Below, one piece after another: positions 48,180 through 60,200 of a DNA stretch of 64,000 nt (positions within the stretch are counted from its first letter, which is position 1; each line of letters starts with the position of its first letter). The notes under the pieces were generated by a model. It was given only the letters and a program-made list of their open reading frames with translations. It had not been told where the DNA came from and made no database searches. Position numbers and translations under genes: made by a program. Source of the DNA: Schistocephalus solidus (lineage: Eukaryota > Platyhelminthes > Cestoda > Diphyllobothriidea > Diphyllobothriidae); contig WEDG01002098.1 in NCBI GenBank assembly GCA_017591395.1, positions 98,507 through 162,506 on the forward strand. Reading direction: 5' to 3'.

Positions 48180-50029
48180 AATTATTGAGAATTGTTCATG
48201 GCTTGTTCGCCTGATATACACTATGCTCCAACATCACCGTCAGTGATTAGTCGTCGCTAACGCACCTTGCCTCCATCGTAATGCAACACTGGGTCTGCTC
48301 ATTGCGATTATTCGTTAGACTACCAGATATCCGCTTGATTCATTTCTACCAATTAGTTACGTTCGCCATGCAATTTTGAGCGGCATTTAGTTCTTAGAGA
48401 GTACCAAATTGGAAGAAATTCGTGCAATGTTTACTATTTCACGCTGTTTAATCATCTCCTTTGCCCACCAGTCTTTGTCCAACTTGTGAGTACATGGTAT
48501 TATCCATCGCAAACCAGCGCCTCTATCAGTTCGGCCGCCAGTGGCTTACGTTTCCTCGTGTTTCGGGGATACATATTTTGACGCAATTGGTAACCACTCT
48601 GTTGGATCTAGGCAATGTTGTTCGTTCATAGACTTATAGCCATTCTATTGGTATGAAACAGGTGCGAACCTAATCCCCATTAAGAGCTTTAAACTATCAA
48701 TTCACATATTAATGGCCCGAACCTGGGGGCTAATTAAACTATTCATTAAAGCGTGATATCAACTCTTTGGAACTAACCTGTATTCAAGCCTTTCACTTTT
48801 GTTGTTTCGTTATAATTTTGCCGTTGGCACTGTGCTCGTCAGTATCTTCTTTTTTATATTTTCTCGAACGATGAACTGCTGTATGAGTTCAAAAGCGCAC
48901 CAAAATATATTTGCGGTTTCGGTGCTGACCAACCTTTGTTGTTAAGATGTTTTTCGCGAGTAAATAGAGACGACACCCGGGTAACCCAACAAAATCATGT
49001 TGTTATTTTTTGTAAAAATATCGTCCAAGTATGATGTACGGCATTACGACATTTCGTACATTTCACAACTTTCTCCAAAGTTTTTTTCTAAAAGTTTATT
49101 TGATTTCTTTTAAATATCGGTATAATTTATGGGGTTTACTTCGCCTAACCAGCAGGAGAAAACATCTGCTATTGAGGCAATGATATTTTATTCCAAAAAT
49201 AGTGGAACTTTTTGCGGGATTCCCATCGCATACAAAAGTTTTTGGGTTGTTTTCCTTCGCTGTCGTTTTCGCTCTTGGCCACAGTGGTAGTGTGTGTGTT
49301 GTTTTAAAATTCATATCGATTTATCACGAGCTGCGAAAGGATCTTACCTCTAAACCCCTATTAATACTGCTTATTGTTTATAAATCTTATTTCTTCTGTG
49401 GATATGCCATGTTTCCACAATCTCGGACAGACCTGCTGGAGACTATTCAAAATGTTTATTGTGGTTAATATGGGAGTTTGAGCACTGGTTTTATGCATTG
49501 CTCTTTGGATCTGTGACTTTAGGATGGCTGAACGTTCTCCATCGCCATTATCTGAAATGACCAATCCAATGTCCCTATCTTTTTCGGTCAAAATGCCTCT
49601 ATTATTTATCGTTAGCTGCCATGCGTCCGCTTGTTTGATCTGCAGATTCTCAGCTAGAAGGCAAAGCGGAAATGTTGACTCCCGTCTTGCCATCAGAATA
49701 GATCTGTCCACGCCATCCTCATTTCCATCGATCTGAGCTGACATGACGCGAGCCCGTTAGCGCAGTGTGAGAGCGTTACCTGATGCTTACCTGATCCTGT
49801 GTCTGCAGTTTGGAGTTAGGGTATAGCTGACTGATGACAGCATATAAGCAGAAAATGACCACGATGATGAGAACTGTATGCCGAAGTTTTCTGATAAGAC
49901 TTTCTCTCTGCAGTATATGAGCTATATTTTGCTATATTAAAAATAATAATTTTGCGTATAGGTGCAGACCGATCGACGGGTGAATGTTTCCCATCATCGG
50001 TCCTATGGGAGCGCGTTGCGCCCATACTA
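48180..50029 (+). other. Presumed Myo18 intron, AT-rich
   Basis: No firm feature. A weak SINE-A-like fragment lies at about 49825-49880 ('tgatgacagcatataagcag'). Confidence 0.45.
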
Positions 50030-50270
50030 TTTGCTAAAAGAAGCGAAGAGGCGAGTTCCAGGAAGTAGTTTCGAAGAAGGAGACACGATCACAGAAACGA
50101 GAGTTTTATTGGCCTGCCCTTTCAGATTCTCTCTCAAATCCATCATTATACTGTCTCTGAGGATGGGTTCGAGATAATCGAAAACCTCTGGTTACTAAAA
50201 CTCTTGGTCCAGCGATTATATCTCCGTCGCGAATAATGATTTTTGACTTCACGTGTAGAGATGTCGTGGG
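50030..50270 (+). repeat. Dispersed repeat family E, longer copy
   Basis: Contains 'gaaggagacacgatc', 'attctctctcaaatccatca', 'gtctctgaggatgggttcg' and 'aactcttggtccagcgatt'. Two of these boxes recur at 36130-36270. Function unknown. Confidence 0.45.
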
Positions 50271-50929
50271 AGTAAACGTTTTTATCAGGTCACATATTTA
50301 GGGACCCGTAAGTAATTAAGAAATCGGAATATAGTTAGCAGAAGTGCGCATAACCATATCATCCACTGCAAGTTGTCGTAAGACGCATAAAAATTCTCCA
50401 TAAAAACTATTTTGATGCCATGCTCATCTCCAACTATGAAAGCAACCATCTTGCGACCCTCAAAAAACCATGTCCAAACTTTTCTTTGCTGGGTATTGGC
50501 TACCTGCTTAAATAAGTACTGATTTACATACATTGGTTATTCCGGTCTAGATGCCACGGACAACCACAGGGCCTTGATCTCATGGAGTAATGCTGCCCCG
50601 GATATTCTACATGACTTGCATGCATAGAACCTCTGAAGCGATCGTCTTGCATCTACATCGTCCGCAAGCCTGTGTCCTCTTTGCGTGCAACATTATATTA
50701 AGTAAATTATCCAAACCCTTAATTATAACGGACTAACGTCGTTTTCCGCATCATATACGCTAATTGCTCCTCTGTATACGTTGATCATACGGCTAGACGA
50801 CATGTAATTCGCATCAGCCAGTGTAAACCAGCTATCTGCTGGCAAGACCCTTCGTCCCTCGTTTTATCACCGCCTTGCATTGGACGATACTGAAGTGATC
50901 GCCATGGCCAACACAAAACATACTACGTG

Positions 50930-51490
50930 GACATTTCTCGGTGCATGATAGTTTGACCGTCGATTTCGACGAGGTCCACCGTATGCTTCACACCATGTTG
51001 GTACAGGGACGGTGACTTGCGCGTGATTCAGTTTTAAGTGATATTAGACTTGCGCTGCATCTACCGCACTCTCTTCTCCTCCGCCACCTGAGCCCAGTCT
51101 CACGACACAGGCAAGAAGACCGGAGATGGAAGAGGACGCAGGTGGCTGGCTCGGCCGGAGCCCCCTGGCCGTACCACCCCACCTGGCTCGGATCCCACGG
51201 AGTGGGAGTGCCATAAAGGCCACATTAAGAAGGAGCCATTGCAGCCTGACTCTCAGTCCGCCAGTTAGCCACCACATAAAACACACATTGGGTTGACCTC
51301 ATAGTCCGACTTATCCCGTCAGTTGGCAACCGTCCAAGCCACGGCTTTTAGAGCACCATGATAGTTTCAAGCGCGTCAGATTGTTTATAGTGAGGACAAT
51401 TTGCTGAGCCGTCGACCTCACTCTCTCCCTCACCCCCACAATCAGACCACTGTCCGAGCCGGTCATTTGTCTGATGCAGGAGTGGTCGGG
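50930..51490 (-). repeat. Dispersed repeat family C, long minus copy
   Basis: Reverse complement of the 29140-29690 copy, block for block: 'gtacagggacggtgacttg' near 51000, 'cttctcctccgcc', 'ggccacattaagaaggagcc', 'gcgcgtcagattgtttata' and 'tccgagccggtcatttgtc' near 51450. About 560 bp, suggesting the full unit is close to this length. Confidence 0.65.
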
Positions 51491-51609
51491 GCAGGATACA
51501 CTAACACTAACAGCACTAGCCGTAATCTCAATTTGAGTTTAAATTATGAGATCTGCGTGCATGATTCATTGGCCGTCATTTTCCATCCTAAAGCAACAAG
51601 AGCAAGATG

Positions 51610-51790
51610 CCGGCTCTTGCGCTAATTTCCACTGGAACTAAGGTTAGGGTGAAGCTTTGGTTTAGGGTCAGTTGCAGATTTAAGGTGATGACCCGATAAT
51701 GTTTACCATTCCTGGAATTTTTCACAAAACCATCTCTCTTATCTCGGGGCTTTCCTTTTCGCGTATTTTAGCTCAAAAACTAATAATCTC
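51610..51790 (+). repeat. Dispersed repeat family D, plus copy
   Basis: Opens 'gcgctaatttccactgg' and contains degenerate TTAGGG units ('aaggttagggtgaag', 'ggtttagggtcag'), then 'cctggaatttttcacaa' as at 35890-35910. Matches the 35.6-kb copy. Confidence 0.55.
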
Positions 51791-51799
51791 TGTCGGACC

Positions 51800-53639
51800 A
51801 CCCTAAATCTCACTTTATCGCCATCTCCACTCACTCCCCTACGTCCCAACATGGCAATCCATAGCCGGAGCCCCCTTCAGGCACCAATATATGGTAACGC
51901 TAGATCTCCATAGAGGTCTTCTGTTGAAGTTTTTCTCAAGTGCTCTAGTACGATAATCACACCTCCACTCCATTTTGTCTGACGGGCGTTGGTGTCACCA
52001 GTTAAGTTTTTCTGAGAATATTTATATTTGGGAAGAGGATCCTCATTTTTGCCAATATTACCTCTGATGGCGCGCTACACCTTCTATATACGGTAAAAGT
52101 CTCAACAAAGACAGGGCAGACTGGAATGACCCTTCTTGAACAAGACAGAGCGAAATAAGCACGTCCCATAACCTGCTCGTTTTGATTTCTTCCGCCATCT
52201 GTAATATTACTGATCACAACCAATGGGACAATGTTCTCGTGCCTCAATGCTGGATCCTGGGCTACTTACTGTTGCATGATTAAATAACCCAGGTTTCCTT
52301 CACTTGTCTTCGAGACAAAGCGCGATCCTTCTGTTCTGCCTTGGGGCTTCAGTCTGCGGATGGTTATGTGAAAATGCCAGAATTGGCCATATGGGTCACG
52401 AATACTTCTCAATTCTTAATTGGTTGTCATTATATGAGGACCTGTTGGTTTTCCATTCTGGATCTACAAGTTCAAACTGCACGCCCTTTATCGCGTCCTG
52501 CAATTCATCCTGTTCGTAAATCACAACCCCACTGATTTTTTATAATATCCCGATCATGGCGGACTGTATCAGCCCGTGCGTCATCTGATGAAGTCATAAC
52601 CTCCATGGCTGACCAGAACAGCGTTTAAAAGTCTGATCTTACACGCCCATGGTTGGGTTATATTTGAACAACGGTTATAAGTGGCCATCCCCATTTCTGA
52701 CTTGCTGTTTTGTTCGCTGTTTTCCTACGCTGCTTATTGACACTTACATATGACAATTTCATTGTTCCAGTGCTTCCTCACTCTAGACCACTTTTCTCCT
52801 TGACAAGTACTGCAGTTGTCCACATGTTTAGTTTTCTCTGTATGATTAAAGGCTTTGCTGCTGATTTCTATATCTTTAATCTGCAGGACCTATTTCATTT
52901 GTTAGTGCCTGCACTTCTTGGTACGTTACAAAACATTACTACTCTGCATTCAGTTCCCCACCTTCCCTTGCACCCCGATTATGTATGAGTGAAGTAAACT
53001 TTGCCGCACGTTCTGGGATCCAGTTTAGGTCTACTTAAAGAATACTCCTCATACTAAAATCCTTTATGGTGGAAAAAAGGTTTCGAAGATTCTTGCCGGA
53101 TTCTTTTGTTCAGTGTGCTTGTGGAACTTCACATCTGGTCCGCCGTATTCTGTCTGTTTATCTGCCTCTTTTCTTGTTCTTTTTCCATTGTTCGTTGAAA
53201 TGCCTTCAGACAGTTTGCCTCGGTTCTGCAGTTTCTGCTCCTCTGCAGCATGCTTGTAGCGTTTTCCTCCTGGTTGGCCTTAAGACTAGAGAGAGGAACT
53301 ACGCATCCGCAGTGGTAACCTAAATTCGTTTCTTAAGTTACCTAAAACTACCCGAATTGCTAATTGTATTTTATTGTCTTATTTTTCATGGACTCCTTCG
53401 TGTCTGAACTGCTCCTCGGGCGACTCTGGTGTATATGCTCCCGTGGTGCGTCTTTCAAGACCCGGTTCATGTGATCACCCCATAACCTACCTAATGACGT
53501 TATCTACCATCTGGGACCGACTAAATAATCGCATTTTGACTGTGAAATCGCACTAGAGCCTCTTTTTAGTTTCATATGCTGAATTCAAGCACTCTAATTC
53601 TCTGTTAAAATAGGTTGCTATATATGGGTTAATCGTTGT
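51800..53639 (+). other. Presumed Myo18 intron, nothing recognised
   Basis: No element or exon with recognisable similarity. Confidence 0.45.
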
Positions 53640-53830
53640 CCATCGTGGTATCTCTGATTAATGACTGCTGATTAGCCCGAAATGACCATTACAGTGTCCA
53701 TAACCCTTGTCTGTAAGCAGTCGTGGACCAGCAGTGACGGTTCTACCAGGGCGCAGATGGCTGAGGCCTGGCACGCCGACTGCCTTAAAAGTGCCGTTGA
53801 TCCCTACGACGGCACTGTGACATGGCGACC
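53640..53830 (+). repeat. SINE family A-like fragment, diverged
   Basis: Shares 'gactgctgattagcccgaaatgaccatt' split over two blocks with the SINE-A copy at 62640, followed by a 'cttgtctgt' box. Its remainder is unlike the other copies. Confidence 0.4.
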
Positions 53831-53869
53831 GTGAACTGCCATTAAATAAGTTTGCCTACCAACGCTGTC

Positions 53870-56860
53870 TTGTTAGGTTCTTGAGCCAAAGGGCTAGAGG
53901 ACACAACCTCGAACAAACAATCAGAGCGGCTGTTGGGGACCCACCTGTATTCAAAATCAACAAGAAACCTCATGAACAATGTTCGGTTACAGTACTAAGA
54001 TCAATGCTACGGCGTCCGTGGGAATGGATGCGCTCCGCAACCCTGGTCCAATGGTGCGGGCTAATAGCATACGAGCTGTATTACTCAACCGGGAACGGAC
54101 TCTTGGTAATGGATGCTGGAATGTGCGAACTTTTCTAGACCCAGGTATCCAAAGTCTGACGGCACGCAGTCTTCATCAGTACCACGTGGATGTCTGTTGC
54201 CTGTCTGAAGTCCGAATCCCCTACTCAGGTTCAAGATAAATAAAGATTCTGGGAGTCAACTCCAACTTTACCCTGTACCATAGCGCCCCACGGGACTCGT
54301 CTGGTATACACAGTGTGGCTATTGCTCTCTCGGAACAAGCAAACCGTGAACTGCATGCATGGGAACCATTCAATGACCGAATGGCTTACGCGCGACTGAA
54401 GGGTCAATTTACCAAGATCTCTGTCGTTTCCGTGTACGCACCAACATCAGCTGCCGAACTGCGCGACAAGGAGACCTTCTACTCGCACCTGCATGAGTTA
54501 GTAGAAATACTCCCTTGCAGTGATCTGCTGATTGCTGCAGGGAACTGGACCTGGGGACTCGTCAAACAGTCGCCTTATTGGCCAGTTTGCGCTTGGCTCT
54601 CGATGCAACAATGGTGCGAGAATGCTGATCAGAACCGACTGTTTGTCACGAATATGTGCTTTCAGCACTGCAACAAACATTCGCTGACTTAGTATTCAAA
54701 TGACCGCCATAGAGCAAGTCAGCTGGACTAAATTCTAGTTGGTTCAAGGTTTCGCAACTGGGTTCACGATAGCAGATCGATGCTTGGTGCCGAAACTGGA
54801 AACGCCCACGGGTCTGACCATATTCTCGTTCGACCACGCCTGAAAGTTAACTTCTCATCTGCACCCAAAATGTAACTTGCAAGACGCCTTGATATCGCAA
54901 AAATCCGGCAGCCCATCATAACTGAGGTCCTGAACACAGAAATCCGGTCCCATTTTACGACCCGAGCCGACAGAAAAGGCAGTGACCAATGGTCATCTCT
55001 GAAGACATCCGTCTATGGAATAGCTGAGAAATTTTCGGATTCACCCAGCGGCGCCGCAGTGACTGGATCAGTGGACGAACCTGCAGTTTTCTGCCCAGAC
55101 GGCTCGAGCCAGGTCCCGCAACGATGCTTCCCTCTGCCAACTGCGGAACCTGACGGCAAAGTCGGCTAGGGATGACCGGCAGAGATATTGGTCTGGAATA
55201 GCGACCTCCATAGAGCAGGCCTCAAACGTTGGTTACACTCGCAAATTCTACCAAATCATCCGCCAGGTTAGAAGTAAGCCCTCGACACATGGTGACTGTC
55301 TTCGCGATGTGCATGCTGGCTTTATCGCTGACAATTCGGTCAAAGTCAATCGCTGAAGTGAGCACTTCGAGTACCTCCTCATCTTTGATGAACAACTAAT
55401 CACACCCTCAGTTTCCTCTGCAGGTGAGTTTCATCCCTCTCCAACCTATACAGTGTCGTGCGACCCCCCTTCCGAGGGAGAAGATGCCGATGCAATACAG
55501 ACGCTGCGCGACAACAAGGCGCCCGAAGAGGATGGTAAACCCACCGAACTCTACAATGCCTGTGTCGACAGTCTGACACCCTGGCTCCATGAGGTGATTG
55601 AGCAAGTGTGGAGAGACGAAGTAGTTCCTTATGATTGCGGTTCGGGCAGCCTCCTGCCTGTCTTCAAGAACGGAGATAAGACAAAGTGTGAGACCTCATC
55701 AACGTTTTTGCGAAGGTCTTCACTTTTTTCCTTCTCGGACAGATTCAGTCTGTACGTGACTTTAGGACGAGGCCCAACCAAGCGTGATTTCGAGCTGGGC
55801 GTGGATGAGATATTCACGCTGAGGCGCATTCTTGAATTCCACCATGGACAGCAGCTGGCGTGGCCGTCTGCTTTACTGACTCCACCGATGCGTTCGATTC
55901 TGTCCAGCCTGTGGTGATTAATGGAACTAGATGGTATGCCGGCCAAAATCATTTCCTTACTCAAGGCCTTATATCGTTCCACCAATGCGTGCGTCCTCAT
56001 AAACAAAAATCTCCCAAACCTTCAATATCCGATCTGGTGTTCGACAAGGTTGTATCCTGTCGCCAATTTCGTTCAACTACGCTATTGACTGGAATGTCGG
56101 GAAGACCCTACATGGTTCCTACGGTGTGGAGTTTGAACCCGGACGCCGCCTGACTTACCTACACTACGCTGACAATATCACCTTTCTTTGGTGATCTACA
56201 GTCTGTGGTGTCGTGGGTGAATTAGATCGCTATTTCGGTCGGCTTATCCATAAACACTGGGAAGACCAAATTGTTTCCGAGCTGCATCTCTGATCAGGAG
56301 AAAGTACCCCTGGGGATTAATGGCTGTCGACATGAAGAAGTAAACACTTTCAAGTACCTAGGGGCGAGGATGCTGCCCAACTCGAGGCTGCTCGCCGATT
56401 GTGAATGCTGGGCTTTGCGCGTGGTAGATGGACAAAGACCAGAGGTATTTGATCCTCGCTGCCCCAGGACCCGCCTTCGAATGATGTACCCTGACTACCT
56501 CTCAAACGCGGCAGTCCTCACTACTACGACAGTATCGCGATGATACCTCAGGTCATCCAAGAAAGACGACTGAGGTGGTTTGGGCACGTCATCCGTCGCC
56601 CGCCTCATGAGCTCGGTTCTATTGCTCTCGATCCGGTGCCGTTACCCACTTGAAGGTGTCGAAGCGACCAACCAGAAACCTGGCCCGAAACGGTTCGGCA
56701 AGACATAGAGGCGGTGCTTAGGCCTTCGGTATTCGGCGTCCTTTGCTGGAGAATCGAATTATTGAGCTATCCAGGTCTGCTGCCGCAAATCGTCACGCGT
56801 GGAGAGGTACGATAGGTGATATCATCGAGGCCAGCTACATCAGACATGATCGCAGCCATA
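53870..56860 (+). mobile_element. RTE-like LINE, sense orientation, defective
   Basis: Domain order: endonuclease, linker, RT, C-terminal region. Endonuclease (about 54095-54900): GCWNVRTFLDPGIQSLTARS, YHVDVCCLSEVRIPYSGSR and ISVVSVYAPTSAAELRDKE. RT: RDEVVPYDCGSGSLLPVFKN near 55610, VCFTDSTDAFDSV (motif A, about 55863-55900), LHYADNITF (motif C, about 56160). C-terminal: FKYLGARMLPNS, CECWALRV, and RRLRWFGHVIRR-like sequence near 56560. Several frameshifts and stops, an internal deletion between the thumb and C-terminal parts, GDWN changed to GNWT, and YADD changed to YADN make it dead. It is a different lineage from the 17-20 kb element. Confidence 0.88.
55453..56200 (+). pseudogene. RT domain of the 53.9-kb RTE-like element
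   Basis: Fingers and palm are readable across two or three frames: SEGEDADAIQTLRDNKAPEE (fingers), EIFTLRRILEFHH, then motif A with both FTDSTDAFDSV acidic positions, a degraded motif B region near 56030-56070 and LHYADNITFL. The second catalytic Asp of motif C is Asn. Premature stops follow at 55917 and 56152. Confidence 0.8.
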
Positions 56861-56869
56861 ACAATCCTT

Positions 56870-57105
56870 CCCCCAAAAAACCGTCATATAACAAGCTAAA
56901 GATCGCGATATCTTTTTAACGCTATTTGACCATCGATAAAGGCTCTAACTTGTTCTAGATAACAGGAGGGGCCGAATGCCTTTGTCCTGCTACCGGGACT
57001 CATTTAGTCGTTACTGAAGAAGCCCGACTGGGCTATGGATGTTCTATTAACCTTTTTTTGTTCTCCCGGCCTTCAGCCTCAACGCTCTTGTTTCTGCTCG
57101 CTTAG
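56870..57105 (+). other. Sequence between the RTE element and the candidate exon
   Basis: Short spacer; ends in a pyrimidine-rich acceptor, TTGTTTCTGCTCGCTTAG. Confidence 0.4.
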
Positions 57106-57265
57106 GTGTCCGCGTCTTGCGTCGACTGCACCGATCGGGCGCCTTTTCCCTGAACCACTGGAATACCACAGTTCCGGTGCAGTATCACCCCGCCATGTGG
57201 CTCTCGGGCTGCTTCGCATCTGCCAGTCCTCGTTGTGCTATCTCCCTTCTCCAACGTTCTACTTT
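57106..57265 (+). CDS. Myo18: Possible Myo18 exon near the SH1-helix/converter region
   Basis: A strong acceptor (TCTTGTTTCTGCTCGCTTAG) and a consensus GTAAGT donor enclose 160 nt open in one frame. That frame ends SPRHVALGLLRICQSSLCYL PSPTFYF, written here in two parts. The pattern resembles the myosin helix L-R-x-x-x-x-L-x-x-x-R-I-x-x-x-G-Y-P-x-x-x-x-F after the actin-binding loop. A second frame, using an upstream acceptor at 57076, reads LGVRVLRRLHRSG and also has some resemblance. Phase out is 0 in the preferred frame. The similarity is modest. Confidence 0.4.
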
Positions 57266-60200
57266 GTAAGTCGTTTGATCCTTCTCCTGAGTTTCGTATA
57301 AGTCGATGTCCTTTTTTCGGATTTTCTCATATTTTTTATTCACGTGCCTTTTTCTGACCTTCTGGTGTCGTTGTTACCAGCTCCCGTTTAAGATATCACC
57401 TGCAGCCTAGATTTATCCTGGGCACCTTCCAATTGTGCGGAATGTTTGGCTACTAGTATTATCTGCCGTTATACCCACGCCTGATCGAGCTCCTGTCAGT
57501 CATCATCAGTTGTCTTGATAATTTTCTGAAGAGATGGAAATCTGACGGCCTTGTAGATTGTCCATTCGAAATAGTCTCCTCCAAGTCTTTGACCTGACCA
57601 CAGTCAGCGTTGGCAAAAGAACTTGTTCAATAACAGTTTATGGTGTGTAGTATTTCATAGGGCTGGACCAGACCTCAACCCCTGGGCCTTGCTGACGCAG
57701 CAGCTGTCTGTTCGCGGCTGCGTATTCATCGGGAGTAAGTCAACTTGTTTTGTGGCTATCAGCAAAGGAGGCTCATTTACTATTCGCCACTAGTGAAGAA
57801 GCAGACAAACAGGAACCAACACGGCCAACGTTAAATGGTCGCGTCATCAGGCTGCGCTGCATTTTCTATGAGCCTTATTACGTTTAAATTCACGAGGTAT
57901 TCTCTGGGTTTTTTTAATAAAGTTTATTTTAAACTTCTATATTTTCTTTTAGTTTTTCCTCATCTTAACTGTAAAATGCCTACTCGGAGCAGTCACTCTG
58001 TTTCGTGCGCTGTTATGATCTCCACTTCGAATTGCCACTTACGAGCCCACACATACTTTTTTATTACGTCGGCTTAACTCGAAATCGCCCGAATAGCATC
58101 AGGCATTTTTGCAGGACCTTCCCCAGGGCTCCCACTGTTCTGTGCGCGAGCATGAAACCCTAACGAACCGCACTTAAGTCAGTTCAAAAATTGAAAAAAA
58201 AACCTGCGGTCAATTGAGTAGCATCGAAGCGGTCTTCGGCGTCTTCGTGTAAACATGTTGTCAAATTTCCGTTTCTACCATGACTATTTATGTAAATATA
58301 TGTACGTGTGTTCGTATGCATGACTCATGATGCCTCAACTGAACTGTGCCCCGGCTGCATCCGACTGAAAAGGGTTCATGGCACGCGCCAAACGCGTTGC
58401 GCTGAGTTCGCCTTGGGCTCGCGTTAGGTGGACGTTCGCACCATGCCATCCAGTCACGCCACTCCACCTCAGCTCCCAGAGGCTTAGCTCATACATGTCA
58501 TCGTTACATTCCAGAAGCAGTTTGGGTAAGGATAGCACTGGGGTACACTTCCTTAGAGCTATCCTCATTATCATACGTACATCTGACACGCTTGAAACTA
58601 TCGCGATGCACCAACATTTGTCGCCTTCAAGTTTACCGGCTGAAGGGGTAACGTACTTTTTCTGTAGATTTTGGGTGAGACTGTAATTCCCCTTTCTTAG
58701 GTTGACATTCTATAGAGGCGTTCACCCCTGGGAGATCTGAGCCGTGTGTATTACGCGTTAGACGGTGACCCTTCACGTGATGTCGACCGCCACGCCTAAT
58801 CCCATTTTCGATCAGCTAGACTCGGACTGATCACTGAAATATGGTTGAGGGTGTGCTAAGAGTGGGGTCGACTCTGATATTCTAGTCTCCTTTGCTACTT
58901 GCGTCAGCAAATCTATGTGCCGCATGTCGAACTACTGTGAAACGTCAATAATTGTAGCTTTGAAGGCTGCCAACTTACAAACTGTCTGACCTCTCAGAAT
59001 TGGGGGTCCGGTTGTAACGACTCCGTGTAGTAACCAGCGCCTTCTCGCACATGTGAGGTCAGGAACTCCCCCCTCGTTGAAGCCCTGTTCATTTGGCATG
59101 GGGCCCAGCACATCTGCTGTACATTAAGAAGTTAGTTCGGTCACGTTCATCTTCTGTTGGCGGATCTCTCTCCTGCCACTGAAATGTAGTCAACTTAGGG
59201 AGATAAACGCAATACAAATCCGCTTCACAATATCAAAATTCATTTGTAAGTTACCACTGTGCTGTTTTCGGAACTTTTTCACCTTCATCGTTTGCTGCAA
59301 ATTCACGAACTCTCACGATTCACCAAAACTTCGGTAAATTACCAGACTCGCATCCCTTTCAGTGCTATCACCGCTGAAACCGAACCCTATTCAGCTTTTG
59401 AACTGCCGTTGTTCCATTTTCACTCATGCACTCGCATCTTCGTTTTCTTCCATTGCTGACTACGTTGCCGTTGAGGTATCTCCGAAGGTTTTACTGTTAA
59501 GTAGCCCATTCTCATCAACAGATCTAAACGTGCTTTTATCGAAAACCATTTCCAAGGCGTCCAATAAGGTGATTGTTTAAAGGATGACCCTGCGCATTTC
59601 AATAATTCTAGTTCCATTCCACAGCCAATAGGTCAAGGTAGGTAGAAGGATTTTTATCATGCAGGTCCGGCAGTTTATATTTGCGTACAGACAGAAATGA
59701 CTGAAATGTCAGTAAAGTGTCCCTGCAGTTGTGCGTAAGGTAGTTCGTTATTGACTGGTTTCCACGTAAGTAATATCTGGTTCGTCTGTTATACGAGGGT
59801 TATTACAACCCTGTGTCTAACAGGGCAGTCGCCTGGACCTCGGTGATGCGGGATGCAGTGCAGGTAGGCTATGGGTTCCGAAAAGGTTTGATTGTCCCCC
59901 CTAAGGTGCCTGCAAGCAGAATTAAGACCGGTCAAGTTCGCTGACAGAACAACTACAGCGACAACAACAAAAACAGCTGTTCACCTGAATGCAAAGCAGT
60001 CTATGGAGGCCGCGATTAGCCAGATGCAGAGACAGAAACTGGTCCAGGAGAATTCGCGTCCCGCAGGTCTGTAAATGAAGTCGAAGCCGATGAGGACGGT
60101 GATCGGACTTGAAAGGAAGGCAGCGGGAAAGTCAACACATGTGACTCACAGACAAGGCACCGAAAAAAAAAACAGTTTTGATGTCCTTTGTGTGTAGGGG

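Larger units (their letters stand above)
3572..57265 (+). other. Myo18: Gene span: class XVIII unconventional myosin (exons 1-12 plus a candidate downstream exon)
   Basis: Gene model built by hand. Twelve exons (3572-3676, 3709-3899, 4935-5318, 5778-5984, 8861-9040, 22934-23279, 25718-26000, 27507-27567, 38736-39142, 39697-39916, 44725-44778, about 47253-47499) have GT/AG borders and join in phase into about 893 codons from the ATG at 3577. Domain order is N-terminal segment, PDZ, SH3-like subdomain, motor. A PDZ domain in front of a myosin motor is diagnostic of class XVIII. Motor segments follow the class XVIII order without gaps from the SH3-like region to the Gly-Leu-Leu-Trp-Leu-Leu segment. 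Myo18 proteins are actin-binding scaffolds with little ATPase, acting in actomyosin, Golgi and muscle organisation; the role here is inferred from the family. The 3' part (rest of motor, IQ, coiled coil) is not securely found. All exons lie on the + strand; introns reach 13.9 kb. Confidence 0.88.

Noticed and set aside
49202..49320. Missing Myo18 exon suggested by a Phe-Ala-Leu-Gly-His-Ser stretch
   Set aside because: Only a few residues match the class XVIII segment, the following Gly-Trp motif is absent, and the sequence looks like a pyrimidine-rich acceptor tract read as protein.
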